A stretch of 64,000 bases of DNA from the NCBI RefSeq assembly GCF_012927345.1, contig NZ_JABBGJ010000016.1, forward strand, positions 112,721-176,720, in the 5' to 3' direction. Shown in pieces: positions 41,857-52,151 of this stretch. The notes under the pieces were generated by a model. It saw nothing but the letters and a program-made list of their open reading frames with translations. It searched no databases and was not told the origin of the DNA. The number at the start of each line of letters is the position of its first letter. The first letter of the stretch is position 1. The position numbers were made by a program, and so were the translations under genes. This stretch comes from Paraburkholderia polaris (GTDB lineage: Bacteria; Pseudomonadota; Gammaproteobacteria; Burkholderiales; Burkholderiaceae).

Positions 41857-43204
41857 CCTTTCCGCCCGTGATCGTAGTATCTGCGAGGATCAAGAATATC
41901 CAATGGCCGTCCCGCACAACCCGCCGTTGGATTGCAACAATGCGTCACCTCCTCCCAGGATGCAGAGAATGGTGGTTCCAGCATTGATCGAACTGCGCGG
42001 CTTTTTGTAGGCTTCTGGTATTGCGCAAATGAAGTTTGAATCACCTGCGGGTGACAATGCGCCACGCAGGCCATTCGCTGATTCCTGGCCGTTAACGGGC
42101 GCGCGACACACACTGACCGCGCGCCGTAACGGTCTCTCTCAGGTCCCACCTTTTATGGTCTTGCCGGGTACCCGTTACACCCGTATCGAATGCGGTCCGA
42201 AGATGTCAGGCATGCCGTTTGAACAAGCATGCGAGATGATTATTTCAGCCACCTCTTGCGATCACAAGAGGGCACTTGACGGTTTCATACTTTCCCCACA
42301 GAAACTAATTGCTACGACGGGCCTTGCGCCGACGACAGTGCGCAGAAAAGAGCCAAAGACGTTGTGCCAACTCGGGCGCGACGGACCGGTTTCGCGCATG
42401 GCGATTGCCACACGCCGTCGGCGGCGTGAAACCCATTTCCCAGTCCACCTGTTTTGCGCACAACTGTTTTGCGCAAAAAATCGCTTTCACAACTATTTAT
42501 CGCCCGTTACTCTGCTTCGGCGCGCCGCTGCGTTCAGAGTGTCGAGCCATGTTTGCGAAGCTGTGAAATCTCGTTGATCAAGGTTTAGCGACATCCTGCG
42601 GGCGCGGCGTCGGCACGGACCAGCGTCCCAGAAGCGGCTCATGAAACGCTTTGCATACATGCCATTAGTAATCCTCTTCATGAACATAACGTTTGTGTTG
42701 TAGTTCGACTCGGCACGCAAGCAGACGTCGCGGCTAGCCAGTGACGATCATCGTAAAAGATGTGACAGCAACGTTAAAACCCCATCTTCAGAATGAAAGT
42801 TGATTCTTTGAATGGCGTCTATCGTGCGTCCAGACGCATGAATGGACCTCTTGAACAATTGGTAATAAAAAACGCTGACGAAATAGCATTCGCCGGAAGT
42901 GACACTCGTGCGTCTGTGTCCGGTTCTTGCCAGGCACCACTCTGTCCAGCAACGACAAGGTATTCCCGGTACGTGCAAGCAAAGCGAAATGAGCTTACCC
43001 GGCATCCATACGTGCCTGACTTTTCATTTGTCCTTCAGCAGGAATGCTGAGCTTTGTGTACATTCGCGCTTTAGTTGCGTTGCGGCACATCGGCACCTGT
43101 CCCAAGGCAGACTTCTTCGTTGCGCGTGTCTTTTCGGGTCATCGCATGCCGCGCTAGCCTCCACCAAGACACTCTTACGTTTTACCCCAAGCTCTGGAAT
43201 TCTC
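41857..43204. other. 1.35-kb region without recognisable genes
   Basis: Several open frames cross this region on both strands, but none shows a known domain or a credible start. It has lower GC and less codon bias than its neighbours. It includes a pair of 12-bp direct repeats (42449-42475, listed separately). The efflux-operon promoter should lie near its right end, and no regulator gene of the usual kind is present here. I see no rRNA, tRNA or CRISPR. Confidence 0.5.
42449..42475. repeat. Two 12-bp direct repeats CTGTTTTGCGCA
   Basis: CTGTTTTGCGCA occurs at 42449-42460 and again at 42464-42475, 15 bp start to start. It may be a tandem regulator site; nothing in the sequence ties it to a specific gene. 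Confidence 0.6.
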
Positions 43205-46200
43205 ATGCTCGGCCTAGTCCGTATCGCCCTTCGGCGACCCTACACCTTCGTAGTCTTGGCGATCTTCATCCTCATCATCGGTCCTTTGTCCGCGATGAGA
43301 ACGCCTACCGACATTTTTCCGGATATCAGAATTCCCGTGATTAGTGTCGTGTGGCAATACACGGGGCTGCCGCCGGACCAGATGGCCGGCCGCATCACGT
43401 CGCCATTCGAACGTACGTTGACCACAACCGTGAACGACGTCGAGCATATCGAGGCGGAATCGGTCGCCGGCTTCGGGATCATCAAGATCTTCTTCCAGCC
43501 GGGGGTGAATATCAGCACGGCGAATGCGCAGGTGACTTCGGTCGCGCAAACTCAATTGCGGCAGTTGCCTGCAGGTACGACGCCTCCGCTGATCCTGAAC
43601 TACAACGCGTCGACCGTGCCGATCATCCAGTTGGCGCTGTCCGGCAAAGGACTCTCTGAACAGAACCTCGCTGACCTTGGCCTGAATGCAGTGCGCCCGA
43701 TTCTCACGACGGTCGCAGGCGCAGCGATTCCTTACCCGTTCGGCGGCAAGACACGTCAGGTGCAGATCGACGTCGACCCGGTGGCGCTCCAGGCGCGCGG
43801 CTTGTCCGCGCAGGACGTCGCCAACGCACTTGCCGGCCAGAACCTGATCACGCCGGTCGGCACGGAAAAGATCGGTGACTACGAGTACACGCTGCAACTG
43901 AACAATGCGCCGTCGGCAATCAAAGCCTTGGGCGATCTGCCCGTCAAGGCGGCCAATGGCACTACGGTCTATATTCGTGACATTGCGAATGTGCGCGACG
44001 GCAGCCCACCGCAGACGAATATCGTGCACGTCGACGGCCGGCGTTCGGTACTGATGTCCGTACTCAAGAACGGTTCGGTTTCGACCCTCGGCATCATCTC
44101 CGGTATCAAGGAGCGCCTTGCTGCAGGGAAAGCTTCGTGGCCCGATAACCTGCAGATCGAGCCCATCGGCGACCAGTCGCTGTTCGTACGGGCGGCCATC
44201 ACCGGCGTGGCGCGCGAGGGTGTGATCGCGGCCGTGCTGACGAGCCTCATGATCCTGCTGTTCCTCGGCAGCTGGCGCTCGACGATCATCATCGCCACCT
44301 CAATCCCACTCGCGATCCTGGGCTCCATCGCCACGCTATCCGCCCTCGGCGAGACGTTGAACATCATGACGCTCGGCGGTCTCGCGCTAGCGGTGGGGAT
44401 TCTGGTCGACGATGCCACGGTGACGATCGAAAACATCAACTGGCACCTCGAGCACGGCAAGGAGGTGGAGACGGCTATTCTCGACGGTGCCGCGCAGATC
44501 GTCACGCCAGCATTCGTCTCGCTGCTGTGTATCTGCATCGTGTTCGTGCCGATGTTCTTCCTGAGCGGTGTCGCACGCTTCCTGTTCGTGCCGATGGCTG
44601 AAGCGGTGATCTTCGCGATGATTTCGTCGTTCATCCTGTCGCGAACCCTTGTGCCGACGATGGCGAAATACCTGCTGAAACAGCATGTAAAAGGCGAACA
44701 CGCCCATGAAACCGGGAGCCCCGGTCCGCTTGGGCGTTTCCAGCGTGGCTTCGAAGCGCGCTTTGAAAAGGTGCGTAGCGTCTACCGTGGGTTGCTCGAA
44801 CTCGCGCTGACCCACCGGCGTCCGTTCGTCAGTGGCTTCCTCGGCTTTGTCGCCCTCTCGTTCGCGCTGGTGCCGTTCCTCGGCCGCAACTTCTTCCCTT
44901 CGGTCGATTCCGGACAAATCCTGTTGCATGTGCGCGCACCGGTCGGCGTTCGCGTTGAAAAAACCGCGCAGATTTTTGCGGACGTCGAAGGCGCGATCCG
45001 CCAGATCGTCCCGCCGGCGGATCTCGGCACCGTGGTTGACAACATGGGTCTGCCGGTCAGCGGTATCAACACCGCGTACAACAACACCGGTACGGTCGGC
45101 TCGCAGGACGGTGACATCCAGATCGCGCTGAACGAAGGGCATGGCCCAACCGAAGAGTATGTTCGCCTCATGCGCGAGAGATTGCCGCGGGAATTCCCGG
45201 GCGTCACGTTTTCGTTCCCGCCGGCGGACATCATCAGTCAGATCCTGAACTTCGGCTCACCGGCGCCGATCGACCTGCAGATTCGCGGCAATGATCTGAA
45301 CGCCAACTACGCGTACGCGGACACTCTGCTGCGCCAGGTTCGCGATGTTCCGGGCGTGGTCGATGCGCGGATCGCGCAGTCGCACGGCAACCCGACTTTC
45401 AACGTCGATGTCGACCGCACACGCGCGCAATTGCTCGGCATCACCGAGCGCGATGTGACGAACAGCATGGTGGTGAACCTCGCAGGTTCCAGCCAGATCG
45501 CGCCCACGTTCTGGCTGAACAACGCGAACGGTGTCTCTTATCCGATCGTGATGCAAACGCCGCAATACAGCCTCGATTCGCTCGCCGCCTTGCAAAATCT
45601 TCCGATCACGGCCAGCGGCGGAAGCGCCGCCCAGATCCTCGGTGGTCTGGCGACAGTCGAACGCACCAGCAGCAATGAGGTTGTCAGCCAGTACAACATC
45701 CAGCCCATGGTCGAGATCTTCGCGACCACCCAGGGCCGCGACCTCGGCGCGGTGGCATCCGATATTCAGCGCATCGTGCACGACAACGCAAGCACCTTGC
45801 CCAAGGGCTCGGCCGTCGCGCTGCTCGGCCAGGTGCAGACGATGAACAGCGCCTTTGCCGGCATGTTGTTCGGCTTGCTGGGTGCGGTGGTGCTGATCTA
45901 TCTGCTGATCGTGGTCAATTTCCAGTCGTGGGCCGACCCGTTCGTGATCGTAAGCGCGTTGCCTGCCGCGTTGGCAGGTATCGTCTGGATGCTGTTCGCG
46001 ACCCACACGACGCTCTCGGTACCCGCATTGACCGGTGCGATCATGTGCATGGGGGTGGCGACGGCCAACTCGATTCTGGTCGTCAGTTTCTGCCGCGAAC
46101 GTTTTGCCGTACACGGCGACCCGTTCAAGGCCGCCCTCGAAGCGGGCTTCACGCGTTTTCGCCCCGTGCTCATGACCGCGCTCTCCATGATCATCGGCAT

Positions 46201-46396
46201 GGCGCCGATGGCACTCGCCCTCGGCGAAGGCGGTGAGCAAAACGCGCCGCTTGGCCGCGCCGTAATCGGCGGTCTGCTGTTTGCGACCACCGCTTCGCTG
46301 TTCCTCGTCCCCGTCATTTTTTGTATCGTGCACGCGCGCCCCGGGCGCGCGGCTACCCCGGCATCCGTCTCGGGAGGTCCTGCTCATGTCATCTGA
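43205..46396 (+). CDS. RND-family multidrug efflux transporter (inner-membrane pump)
   Basis: A 1063-residue resistance-nodulation-division protein. It starts MLGLVRIALRRPYTFVVLAI and has the repeated RND domain structure: TM1 then a periplasmic half (about 35-330), TM2-6, the second half from about residue 520 (HRRPFVSGFLGFVALSFALV), and TM8-12. Proton-relay acidic residues appear in GILVDDATVTIENIN (TM4). Motifs PLAILGSIATLSALGETLNI and PVLMTALSMIIGMAPMALAL (GxxxxAPMALA) are typical. Unlike AcrB it has the shorter, less hydrophobic loops of the HAE1-type pumps that follow an AcrA/OprM pair here. It is first in an operon, overlapping the next gene by 11 bp. The pump's substrates are unknown. 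Confidence 0.94.
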   Translation: MLGLVRIALRRPYTFVVLAIFILIIGPLSAMRTPTDIFPDIRIPVISVVWQYTGLPPDQMAGRITSPFERTLTTTVNDVEHIEAESVAGFGIIKIFFQPGVNISTANAQVTSVAQTQLRQLPAGTTPPLILNYNASTVPIIQLALSGKGLSEQNLADLGLNAVRPILTTVAGAAIPYPFGGKTRQVQIDVDPVALQARGLSAQDVANALAGQNLITPVGTEKIGDYEYTLQLNNAPSAIKALGDLPVKAANGTTVYIRDIANVRDGSPPQTNIVHVDGRRSVLMSVLKNGSVSTLGIISGIKERLAAGKASWPDNLQIEPIGDQSLFVRAAITGVAREGVIAAVLTSLMILLFLGSWRSTIIIATSIPLAILGSIATLSALGETLNIMTLGGLALAVGILVDDATVTIENINWHLEHGKEVETAILDGAAQIVTPAFVSLLCICIVFVPMFFLSGVARFLFVPMAEAVIFAMISSFILSRTLVPTMAKYLLKQHVKGEHAHETGSPGPLGRFQRGFEARFEKVRSVYRGLLELALTHRRPFVSGFLGFVALSFALVPFLGRNFFPSVDSGQILLHVRAPVGVRVEKTAQIFADVEGAIRQIVPPADLGTVVDNMGLPVSGINTAYNNTGTVGSQDGDIQIALNEGHGPTEEYVRLMRERLPREFPGVTFSFPPADIISQILNFGSPAPIDLQIRGNDLNANYAYADTLLRQVRDVPGVVDARIAQSHGNPTFNVDVDRTRAQLLGITERDVTNSMVVNLAGSSQIAPTFWLNNANGVSYPIVMQTPQYSLDSLAALQNLPITASGGSAAQILGGLATVERTSSNEVVSQYNIQPMVEIFATTQGRDLGAVASDIQRIVHDNASTLPKGSAVALLGQVQTMNSAFAGMLFGLLGAVVLIYLLIVVNFQSWADPFVIVSALPAALAGIVWMLFATHTTLSVPALTGAIMCMGVATANSILVVSFCRERFAVHGDPFKAALEAGFTRFRPVLMTALSMIIGMAPMALALGEGGEQNAPLGRAVIGGLLFATTASLFLVPVIFCIVHARPGRAATPASVSGGPAHVI

Positions 46397-47573
46397 ATCT
46401 ACTTTTCCCACTAATACACCGTCGCGCCGCCCGCTTCTGGTAGCAGGCGTGGTCGGCTTGCTGGTCGCCTTAGGCATCGTCGTTGCCGGCCTCACGCTGC
46501 GAGCCGCCGATGCCCGCAAGCTGAAAACCTGGACCGACGCCCAAGCCGTGCCGACAGTCAACCTGATCCAGCCCTTGCGCGACGCCAACGGCCCCTCGCT
46601 GCAACTGCCCGGCCGCCTCGAAGCGTTTACGCGGGCGCCGATCTTTGCGCAGGTCAGCGGCTATCTGAAATCATGGAGTGTCGATATCGGTGCGCCGGTC
46701 AAAGCGGGCCAGGTGCTCGCCGAAATCGAAACGCCTGAGCTCGACCAGCAGCTATTGCAGGCACGCGCCGATCTCCAGAGTGCCCAGGCGAATGCTTTGG
46801 TTGCGGGTACGACGGCGAAGCGCTGGGAAGCGCTAAGCGGCACCGATTCCGTTGCCCAACAGGATGTCGACCAACGCACCGCTGACTACACCGCCAAGGA
46901 GGCGATCGTTGCGGCCGCGAAGGCCAACGTCGACCGCCTCGTCGCCACCAAGGCCTTCGCGCGCATCGTCGCCCCATTCGACGGCGTGGTGACCGCCCGC
47001 GATACCGACGTCGGCGCGTTGGTCAACGCCGGCAGCGGTGGGGTAGGACAGGAGCTGTTCGCGGTCTCCGACGTCAAGCAGTTACGCGTGTATGTCCAGG
47101 TGCCGCAGAATTACGCGCCGGCGATACACGACGGCACGACCGCCATCCTGAGCGTCCCCGAGTATCCCGACCAGCAGTTCACCGCGCGCGTCGTTGCGGC
47201 GGCAGACTCGGTTAACTCGAGCTCGGGAACCACGCTGGTTCAACTGCTGGTTGACAACGCGAACGGCAAGCTGCTGCCGGGTGGGTTCGCCAGTCTGAAA
47301 TTCTCGTTGCCCGCCTCCGCCGATTCGCTCCGTGTACCGGCCAGCGCACTCGTCTTCGATAGCCGCGGCGTCGTGGTCGCCACGCTTGGCGCGAACGGTC
47401 ACGTGCGGTTCAAGCAGGTGAAGATCAACCGCGATCTGGGCGACTCAGTGGAGATCGGCTCGGGGCTCGCCGCAACCGATCGCGTGATCGATACACCGCC
47501 CGACGGACTCGCCGACGGCGACAACGTGCAAGTTGCGACGGCGACCGACAAGAAGGCAGCGGCACATGGTTAA
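46386..47573 (+). CDS. Efflux RND transporter periplasmic adaptor (HlyD/AcrA family)
   Basis: A 395-residue membrane-fusion protein with one N-terminal membrane span (about 16-40), the lipoyl-type FAQVSGYLKSWSVDIGAPVK and VKAGQVLAEIETPELDQQLL, a long alpha-hairpin (about 115-185), and the second lipoyl half IVAPFDGVVTARDTDVGALV. It joins the RND pump to the outer-membrane channel. The gene starts 11 bp before the pump's stop and ends 8 bp into the next gene, which shows translational coupling. Confidence 0.94.
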   Translation: MSSESTFPTNTPSRRPLLVAGVVGLLVALGIVVAGLTLRAADARKLKTWTDAQAVPTVNLIQPLRDANGPSLQLPGRLEAFTRAPIFAQVSGYLKSWSVDIGAPVKAGQVLAEIETPELDQQLLQARADLQSAQANALVAGTTAKRWEALSGTDSVAQQDVDQRTADYTAKEAIVAAAKANVDRLVATKAFARIVAPFDGVVTARDTDVGALVNAGSGGVGQELFAVSDVKQLRVYVQVPQNYAPAIHDGTTAILSVPEYPDQQFTARVVAAADSVNSSSGTTLVQLLVDNANGKLLPGGFASLKFSLPASADSLRVPASALVFDSRGVVVATLGANGHVRFKQVKINRDLGDSVEIGSGLAATDRVIDTPPDGLADGDNVQVATATDKKAAAHG

Positions 47574-49035
47574 GTATGGACTTCCGGCGCTTCTCGCGAG
47601 CGTCGTCGCACTCAGCGCGTGCTCGCTCGCGCCGCAATATCAGGTCCCGCCGACACCGATCGCGGCGCAATACAAGACAGTTGGCCCGTGGACCACGGCA
47701 CAGCCGGCCGACCGGATAGACCGCAACGGCTGGTGGAAAATGTATGGCGACGCCCAGCTCGACGATCTCGAAGCGCGCCTGCTGGCAAACAACACCGATT
47801 TGCGCGCGGCGTACGCACACTATGCGCAAGCGCAGGCTTTCGTGGCGCAGGTCGAATCGGGACTGTACCCGTCGATCAGTGCCAGCGCCGTGCCGCAGCG
47901 CGATCGTCAGTCCGATAACCGGCCGTTGCGCGCGGGCGGCCCGAACGACTACAACTCCGTCACGCTTGGCGGCGAAATCAACTACGACCTCGACCTGTGG
48001 GGCCGCGTGCGCGACTCCGTGGTGGCCGGCAAAGACGAGGCGCAGGCGACCAAGGCCGATCTGGCCTCGGTCAGGCTGAGTCTGCAGGTCGAACTGGCGG
48101 ACAGTTACGTCCGCTTGCGCGGCCTCGATCAGCAAACCGAGCTGTTGAACGAGACTGTCGTGGCGTATGCGAAGGCCCTGCAACTCACGCAAACCTTGCA
48201 CAACAGTGGGATCGTGTCGGGCCTCGACGTTTCCCGAGCGCAAACGCAACTTTCGTCGGCGAAGTCGGAGCTGTCACAGAACCTGGCGCAACGGGCTCTG
48301 ATTGAACACGCGATCGCGGTGCTGGTTGGAACCTCCGCGTCCGAATTCAGCCTGCCGCAACAAACCGCCGCCATCGCCTTGCCGGCGATTCCAACCGGCC
48401 TGCCCTCGACGCTGCTGCAGCGACGGCCCGACGTCGCTGCGGCGGAGCGCCGGGTGGCTGAGGCCAACGCAAAAATTGGCGTCGCGCGGGCGGCCTACTT
48501 CCCGGACATCACGCTGAGTTTGCAGGGTGGTGTGCAAAGCGCAGCCTATGCCGGCCTGGTGAGCGCGCCCAATCTGTTCTGGGCGATCGGCCCGCAGCTT
48601 GTGCAGTACGTGTTCGACGGAGGGTATCGTCGCGCGCAACTCGATTCCGCCAAGGCCGCAACCGAAGAAGCGGGAGAACTTTACCGCGGCGTGGTGCTGT
48701 CTGCATTCCAGCAGGTTGAAGACAATCTCGCCCTGCTGTCGTATCTCGGCACGGCGCTTAGTGACCAACGGGATGCAGCAAACGCCGCGCAGTACTCGGT
48801 CGACCTCGCGTTACGCCAATATCGCCAAGGCACAGTGGGTTACCTCGATGTCGTGCAGGCGCAAACCGTCTCGCTCGAGGCGCAACGCAGCGTGCTCGAT
48901 ATCCAGACACGCCAGCTGAGCGCGAATGTGCAACTGCTGCATGCGCTCGGCGGTGGATGGTCGAGCGATGAACTCGCTCAAGTGGCTGCAGCGCCTGCAC
49001 TCGTCGCGACAGCAACGGAACGCAGCGCGAATTGA
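47566..49035 (+). CDS. OprM/NodT-family outer-membrane efflux channel lipoprotein
   Basis: A 489-residue outer-membrane efflux protein. The signal peptide ends with a lipobox L-S-A-C (Cys19), so it is a lipoprotein. The repeated TolC-type domains include WWKMYGDAQLDDLEARLLAN, LGGEINYDLDLWGRVRDSVV and LLQRRPDVAAAERRVAEANA (the RRPD motif of the family), and RAAYFPDITLSLQGGVQS. It is the third gene of the RND operon, overlapping the adaptor by 8 bp. Together the three form a tripartite efflux system across the whole envelope. Confidence 0.94.
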   Translation: MVKYGLPALLASVVALSACSLAPQYQVPPTPIAAQYKTVGPWTTAQPADRIDRNGWWKMYGDAQLDDLEARLLANNTDLRAAYAHYAQAQAFVAQVESGLYPSISASAVPQRDRQSDNRPLRAGGPNDYNSVTLGGEINYDLDLWGRVRDSVVAGKDEAQATKADLASVRLSLQVELADSYVRLRGLDQQTELLNETVVAYAKALQLTQTLHNSGIVSGLDVSRAQTQLSSAKSELSQNLAQRALIEHAIAVLVGTSASEFSLPQQTAAIALPAIPTGLPSTLLQRRPDVAAAERRVAEANAKIGVARAAYFPDITLSLQGGVQSAAYAGLVSAPNLFWAIGPQLVQYVFDGGYRRAQLDSAKAATEEAGELYRGVVLSAFQQVEDNLALLSYLGTALSDQRDAANAAQYSVDLALRQYRQGTVGYLDVVQAQTVSLEAQRSVLDIQTRQLSANVQLLHALGGGWSSDELAQVAAAPALVATATERSAN

Positions 49036-49312
49036 CCGCCTCTGCGCGGCGCGGGAGATCAGATGAGCGTTCCCTTGCCTTCCCGATACAGATCGAGCGA
49101 GGTGTCTGCCCCGATTCAACCACGCAGACAAAACTCTGAAGAAAGCGGGAGTCCATCGAAAGAAATTTTATGTTTTGAAGAAAGAAAAAACTGCTTCTTC
49201 TGAGGGGCGACGACTAGCATACTCGTTGCAAACACCCCCCGGTGTGTCTGGTTGCTAGTGGCAAACTGGGGCACCACCATGACGGAATCGGCCGGCAAAA
49301 GGGAAGGAGACG

Positions 49313-50134
49313 ATGACTGTGTCAGCCAGCCTGTCCGGCACAACCGAAACGCTGGTCAAAAGCGTTTCCCTGTTCAACCTCGGCACACTGATCAACGACC
49401 AGTCGTCGTTGACGATGCGCCGCGGAATGGGCACGCGGGTCGAGGTTCCCGTGACCGGCGCATTTGTCGAAATGAAGGACGGTGAACATATTCTGTTCGA
49501 TACCGGTCTTCTGCCGCATAACTGCGAACGCAATGATGGCGCCGCCCGCTGCCTGTCGATGAAGCGCTTTTCCGAAATGATCGCGCGCTATGACCGACAG
49601 GACGACATTCGCGCACGGCTGGCCGAGCTCGGTCGTACGCCAGAGGACGTCAAGATCGTCATCAACAGCCACTTCCACTGGGACCACTCGGGCGGCAACC
49701 TGTTATTCCCTCACGCGCGCTTTCTGGTACAGGGTTCGGAATACCGCTTTGCGTATCAGCCTGACAGCTTTGCCGCGCGGCCGTACGAGCGCGCCTATTT
49801 CGATTGCGACATCGACTATGAATTGTTGCGCGGCGATCAGGTGATAAAGCCCGGCGTGGCCGTGCTCACGACACCGGGCCACACGCCGGGACATCAATCG
49901 CTGATGGTGCGTCTGCCGTCGGGCACGCTCATGTTCATGACCGGTGATGCAGTGTTCTGCCCAGCCAACCTCGAACCCGACTCGCCGCCCGGCAATGCGC
50001 ACACGACCGAACAGGCGATCGCATCGATCGCGCGGCTGCGCCTGCTGTGTGAGTTCTTCGGCGGTGAACTGGTGATCTGCCACGATCCCGACTTCTGGAA
50101 GAAGTGGCAACCGGCGCCACATCGCTACGCGTGA
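49313..50134 (+). CDS. N-acyl-homoserine-lactonase-like metallo-beta-lactamase-fold hydrolase
   Basis: A 273-residue metallo-beta-lactamase-fold protein of the AttM/AiiA-type group. The binuclear zinc motif is INSHFHWDHSGGNLLF (HxHxDH, about residues 120-126), a further His is in TTPGHTPGHQSLM, and the bridging Asp in FMTGDAVFCP. AttM/AiiA-type members open homoserine-lactone rings and quench quorum sensing, but other members cleave other lactones, so the substrate is unproven. The ribosome site GGGAAGGAGACG is excellent. An MFS gene follows 224 bp later. Confidence 0.85.
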   Translation: MTVSASLSGTTETLVKSVSLFNLGTLINDQSSLTMRRGMGTRVEVPVTGAFVEMKDGEHILFDTGLLPHNCERNDGAARCLSMKRFSEMIARYDRQDDIRARLAELGRTPEDVKIVINSHFHWDHSGGNLLFPHARFLVQGSEYRFAYQPDSFAARPYERAYFDCDIDYELLRGDQVIKPGVAVLTTPGHTPGHQSLMVRLPSGTLMFMTGDAVFCPANLEPDSPPGNAHTTEQAIASIARLRLLCEFFGGELVICHDPDFWKKWQPAPHRYA

Positions 50135-50358
50135 GTCGGAAGGTTTGACCCCGGGTTCGCAGGGCGGCGCCAGATCGGATTCAACTCCTGCGCTGCCTGA
50201 GCAGGTTTTCGTGCAGTGCATTGCATGCTGAGGCGGCCAGGATCGTCGCGATGCCACGCCGGGATATTTTTCAACACGTAGCGATACAAAAATAAACACG
50301 TGCTGTCGCGCAGGGCCGGTTGCTGCCTTGTCGGCATACACGCGAAACATGGAGACAG

Positions 50359-51657
50359 ATGATGAAGCAAAGATGGTTTCGCTTACTGCCCGTGATGATG
50401 ATGACCTTGATCATCGCGTTCATGGACCGCACCAACATCGGCTTTGCGATTCCGTCGATGGGCAAGGAGCTCGGGCTGACCGCCTCGATACTCGGATTCG
50501 CGTCAGGCGTGCTGTTTCTCGGCTATGGCGCCTCCCAGGTTCTGGGCGGCTGGATCGCCGACAAGGGCCACGGCAAGGCGCTGATTGCCATGCTGATGGT
50601 GCTGTGGGGAGCGATCGAAATGGCGCAGGGTTTCGTCCACAACGCGCAGGAGCTGGTCGCGGTTCGCTTCGCGATCGGCGTGTTCGAAGGCGGCATATTC
50701 CCGACGTTCCTGCTGTTCGTGAGGAACTGGTTTGCACCGTCCGAGCGTGCTCGCGCAAATGGTATCTGGCAACTTTGTTACCCGTTCGCCGCGATGGCGA
50801 GCGGTCCTATCGCCGGCTACATCCTGAAGATCGGCGACTGGCGCACGTTGTTCATCATCGAGGGCGTGTTTCCGCTCGTATGGGTATTTGTGTGGCTGTG
50901 GGGCGTAGCCGATTCGCCGCGCAACGCGAAATGGTTGAAAGCTGCCGATCGCGCGCAACTGCTCGAACGCCTCGACTCGGAAAAGACATGGCACACGTCG
51001 CAAGCCCCCTCCCCCACACCGGTGTCATTCAGCGCGCAGTTGCGGCGTCCGGCGGTGTGGCTCTTTGCAACGGCGATCCTGCTTTGGAACACCGGCTTCC
51101 TCGGCTTTGTGATCTGGCTGCCCAGCGTGATTCATCAACAGCCGGGGCTTTCGTCGACGGACATCGGCTGGCTCTCATCGATTCCCTACGCGTTCGCGAT
51201 CGTGCTCATGCCGATCCTGACTTACTGGTCCGACCGCAAACTGGACCGGCGGCTCTTTTCCGCGATACCGCTGGCCATTTCCGGCCTGGCCCTGCTGGTT
51301 GGCGGCGAGACCTTTGAGTCCAATCCGTTCGTCGCGAACATGGCGCTACTCGTGATCGCCGGCGCGACACTTTACGGATCGCAGCCGGTACTCTGGTCCA
51401 TCGCCACCGAACTCGTGCCGCCCGAAGTGACGGCACGAATCAGCGGCATGATCAACGGTATCGGCATGATCGGGGCATTTGGAGGGCCTTACTTCGTCGG
51501 CTACGCGCGTTCATTTACCCACTCGTTTTCCGCCGGGCTGTTGGTAATGGGCCTCTGTCTGATTGGCACGAGCGCGTTCGTGATGTTGATCAAGGATGCC
51601 GCCAAACCACGGCGTCAGCGTGATAAGACGGCGGAGCCGAATGTAGGCCGTACCTGA
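50359..51657 (+). CDS. MFS transporter, ACS family
   Basis: A 432-residue 12-span transporter: LPVMMMTLIIAFMDRTNIGF, SMGKELGLTASILGFASGVL, FAIGVFEGGIFPTFLLFVRN and WFAPSERARANGIWQLCYPF mark the phthalate/tartrate-type ACS family. The double ATG follows GGAGACAG. It lies downstream of the lactonase-like gene, so the two may form an import-then-ring-opening pair for a lactone or sugar acid. The ligand is unknown. Confidence 0.91.
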   Translation: MMKQRWFRLLPVMMMTLIIAFMDRTNIGFAIPSMGKELGLTASILGFASGVLFLGYGASQVLGGWIADKGHGKALIAMLMVLWGAIEMAQGFVHNAQELVAVRFAIGVFEGGIFPTFLLFVRNWFAPSERARANGIWQLCYPFAAMASGPIAGYILKIGDWRTLFIIEGVFPLVWVFVWLWGVADSPRNAKWLKAADRAQLLERLDSEKTWHTSQAPSPTPVSFSAQLRRPAVWLFATAILLWNTGFLGFVIWLPSVIHQQPGLSSTDIGWLSSIPYAFAIVLMPILTYWSDRKLDRRLFSAIPLAISGLALLVGGETFESNPFVANMALLVIAGATLYGSQPVLWSIATELVPPEVTARISGMINGIGMIGAFGGPYFVGYARSFTHSFSAGLLVMGLCLIGTSAFVMLIKDAAKPRRQRDKTAEPNVGRT

Positions 51658-51748
51658 GCCCGGGGTAGCCGCGAGGCTTCACACGCGCGCAACGCCACAC
51701 GCCTTCACGACGCTCGCCCAGTCAGAGAACTTCACCTTTTCTGCTGCT

Positions 51749-52060
51749 TCAGTCAGCCGGGCAAAACGGCACGGGCGCAAGGAACACCGATTCCTGATGC
51801 ACCAGGTACGGCAGGATGCGAGGCGTGAAGGCTTGCCAACGCGGATCCGCTGCGAGCTTCGCGCGCTGCGCGGCGCGATGCGCGTAGTCCTCATAGCTCC
51901 AGCAGAACACGACCGAATTCAACGTGCCCGAGTCTTTTGTCCAGCAGCCCTTGAGCCGCGCGTACTGACTGATGATCGCGAGCCCCTCGCGCTCGTAGAT
52001 TTGCAGAAACTCACCCACCTTTCCTGCCGTAATCTGGTACGTACGCATTTCCACCAACAT
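51749..52060 (-). CDS. NIPSNAP-family protein
   Basis: The 103-residue product begins MLVEMRTYQITAGKVGEFLQ and has YEREGLAIISQYARLKGCWT and VVFCWSYEDYAHRAAQRAKL, a complete NIPSNAP (dimeric ferredoxin-like) domain. Function of bacterial members is unclear; many sit in catabolic operons. AGGAGG precedes the internal ATG chosen. It lies 91 bp after a porin gene on the same strand. Confidence 0.88.
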   Translation of the reverse strand: MLVEMRTYQITAGKVGEFLQIYEREGLAIISQYARLKGCWTKDSGTLNSVVFCWSYEDYAHRAAQRAKLAADPRWQAFTPRILPYLVHQESVFLAPVPFCPAD

Positions 52061-52151
52061 GATTGCCTCCTGTTGCAATTCAAACGCTCACAAAACGATG
52101 GCCGCCGAGCACGCTGTCGCGCCGCCCGGCAGCCCTGTACTCCACTCCAGG

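Noticed and set aside
42029..42577. A 182-codon plus-strand frame in the gap before the RND operon
   Set aside because: No recognisable domain, no ribosome site and mixed codon use; treated as non-coding.
43205..46396. Considered as a heavy-metal (CusA-type) RND pump
   Set aside because: The CusA-type methionine and acidic metal-pathway features are not obvious, and the adaptor lacks metal-binding tails; a multidrug-type assignment is safer.
45257..46588. A 443-codon minus-strand frame opposite the RND/HlyD genes
   Set aside because: Overlaps two strongly supported efflux genes in antisense; no domain signal.
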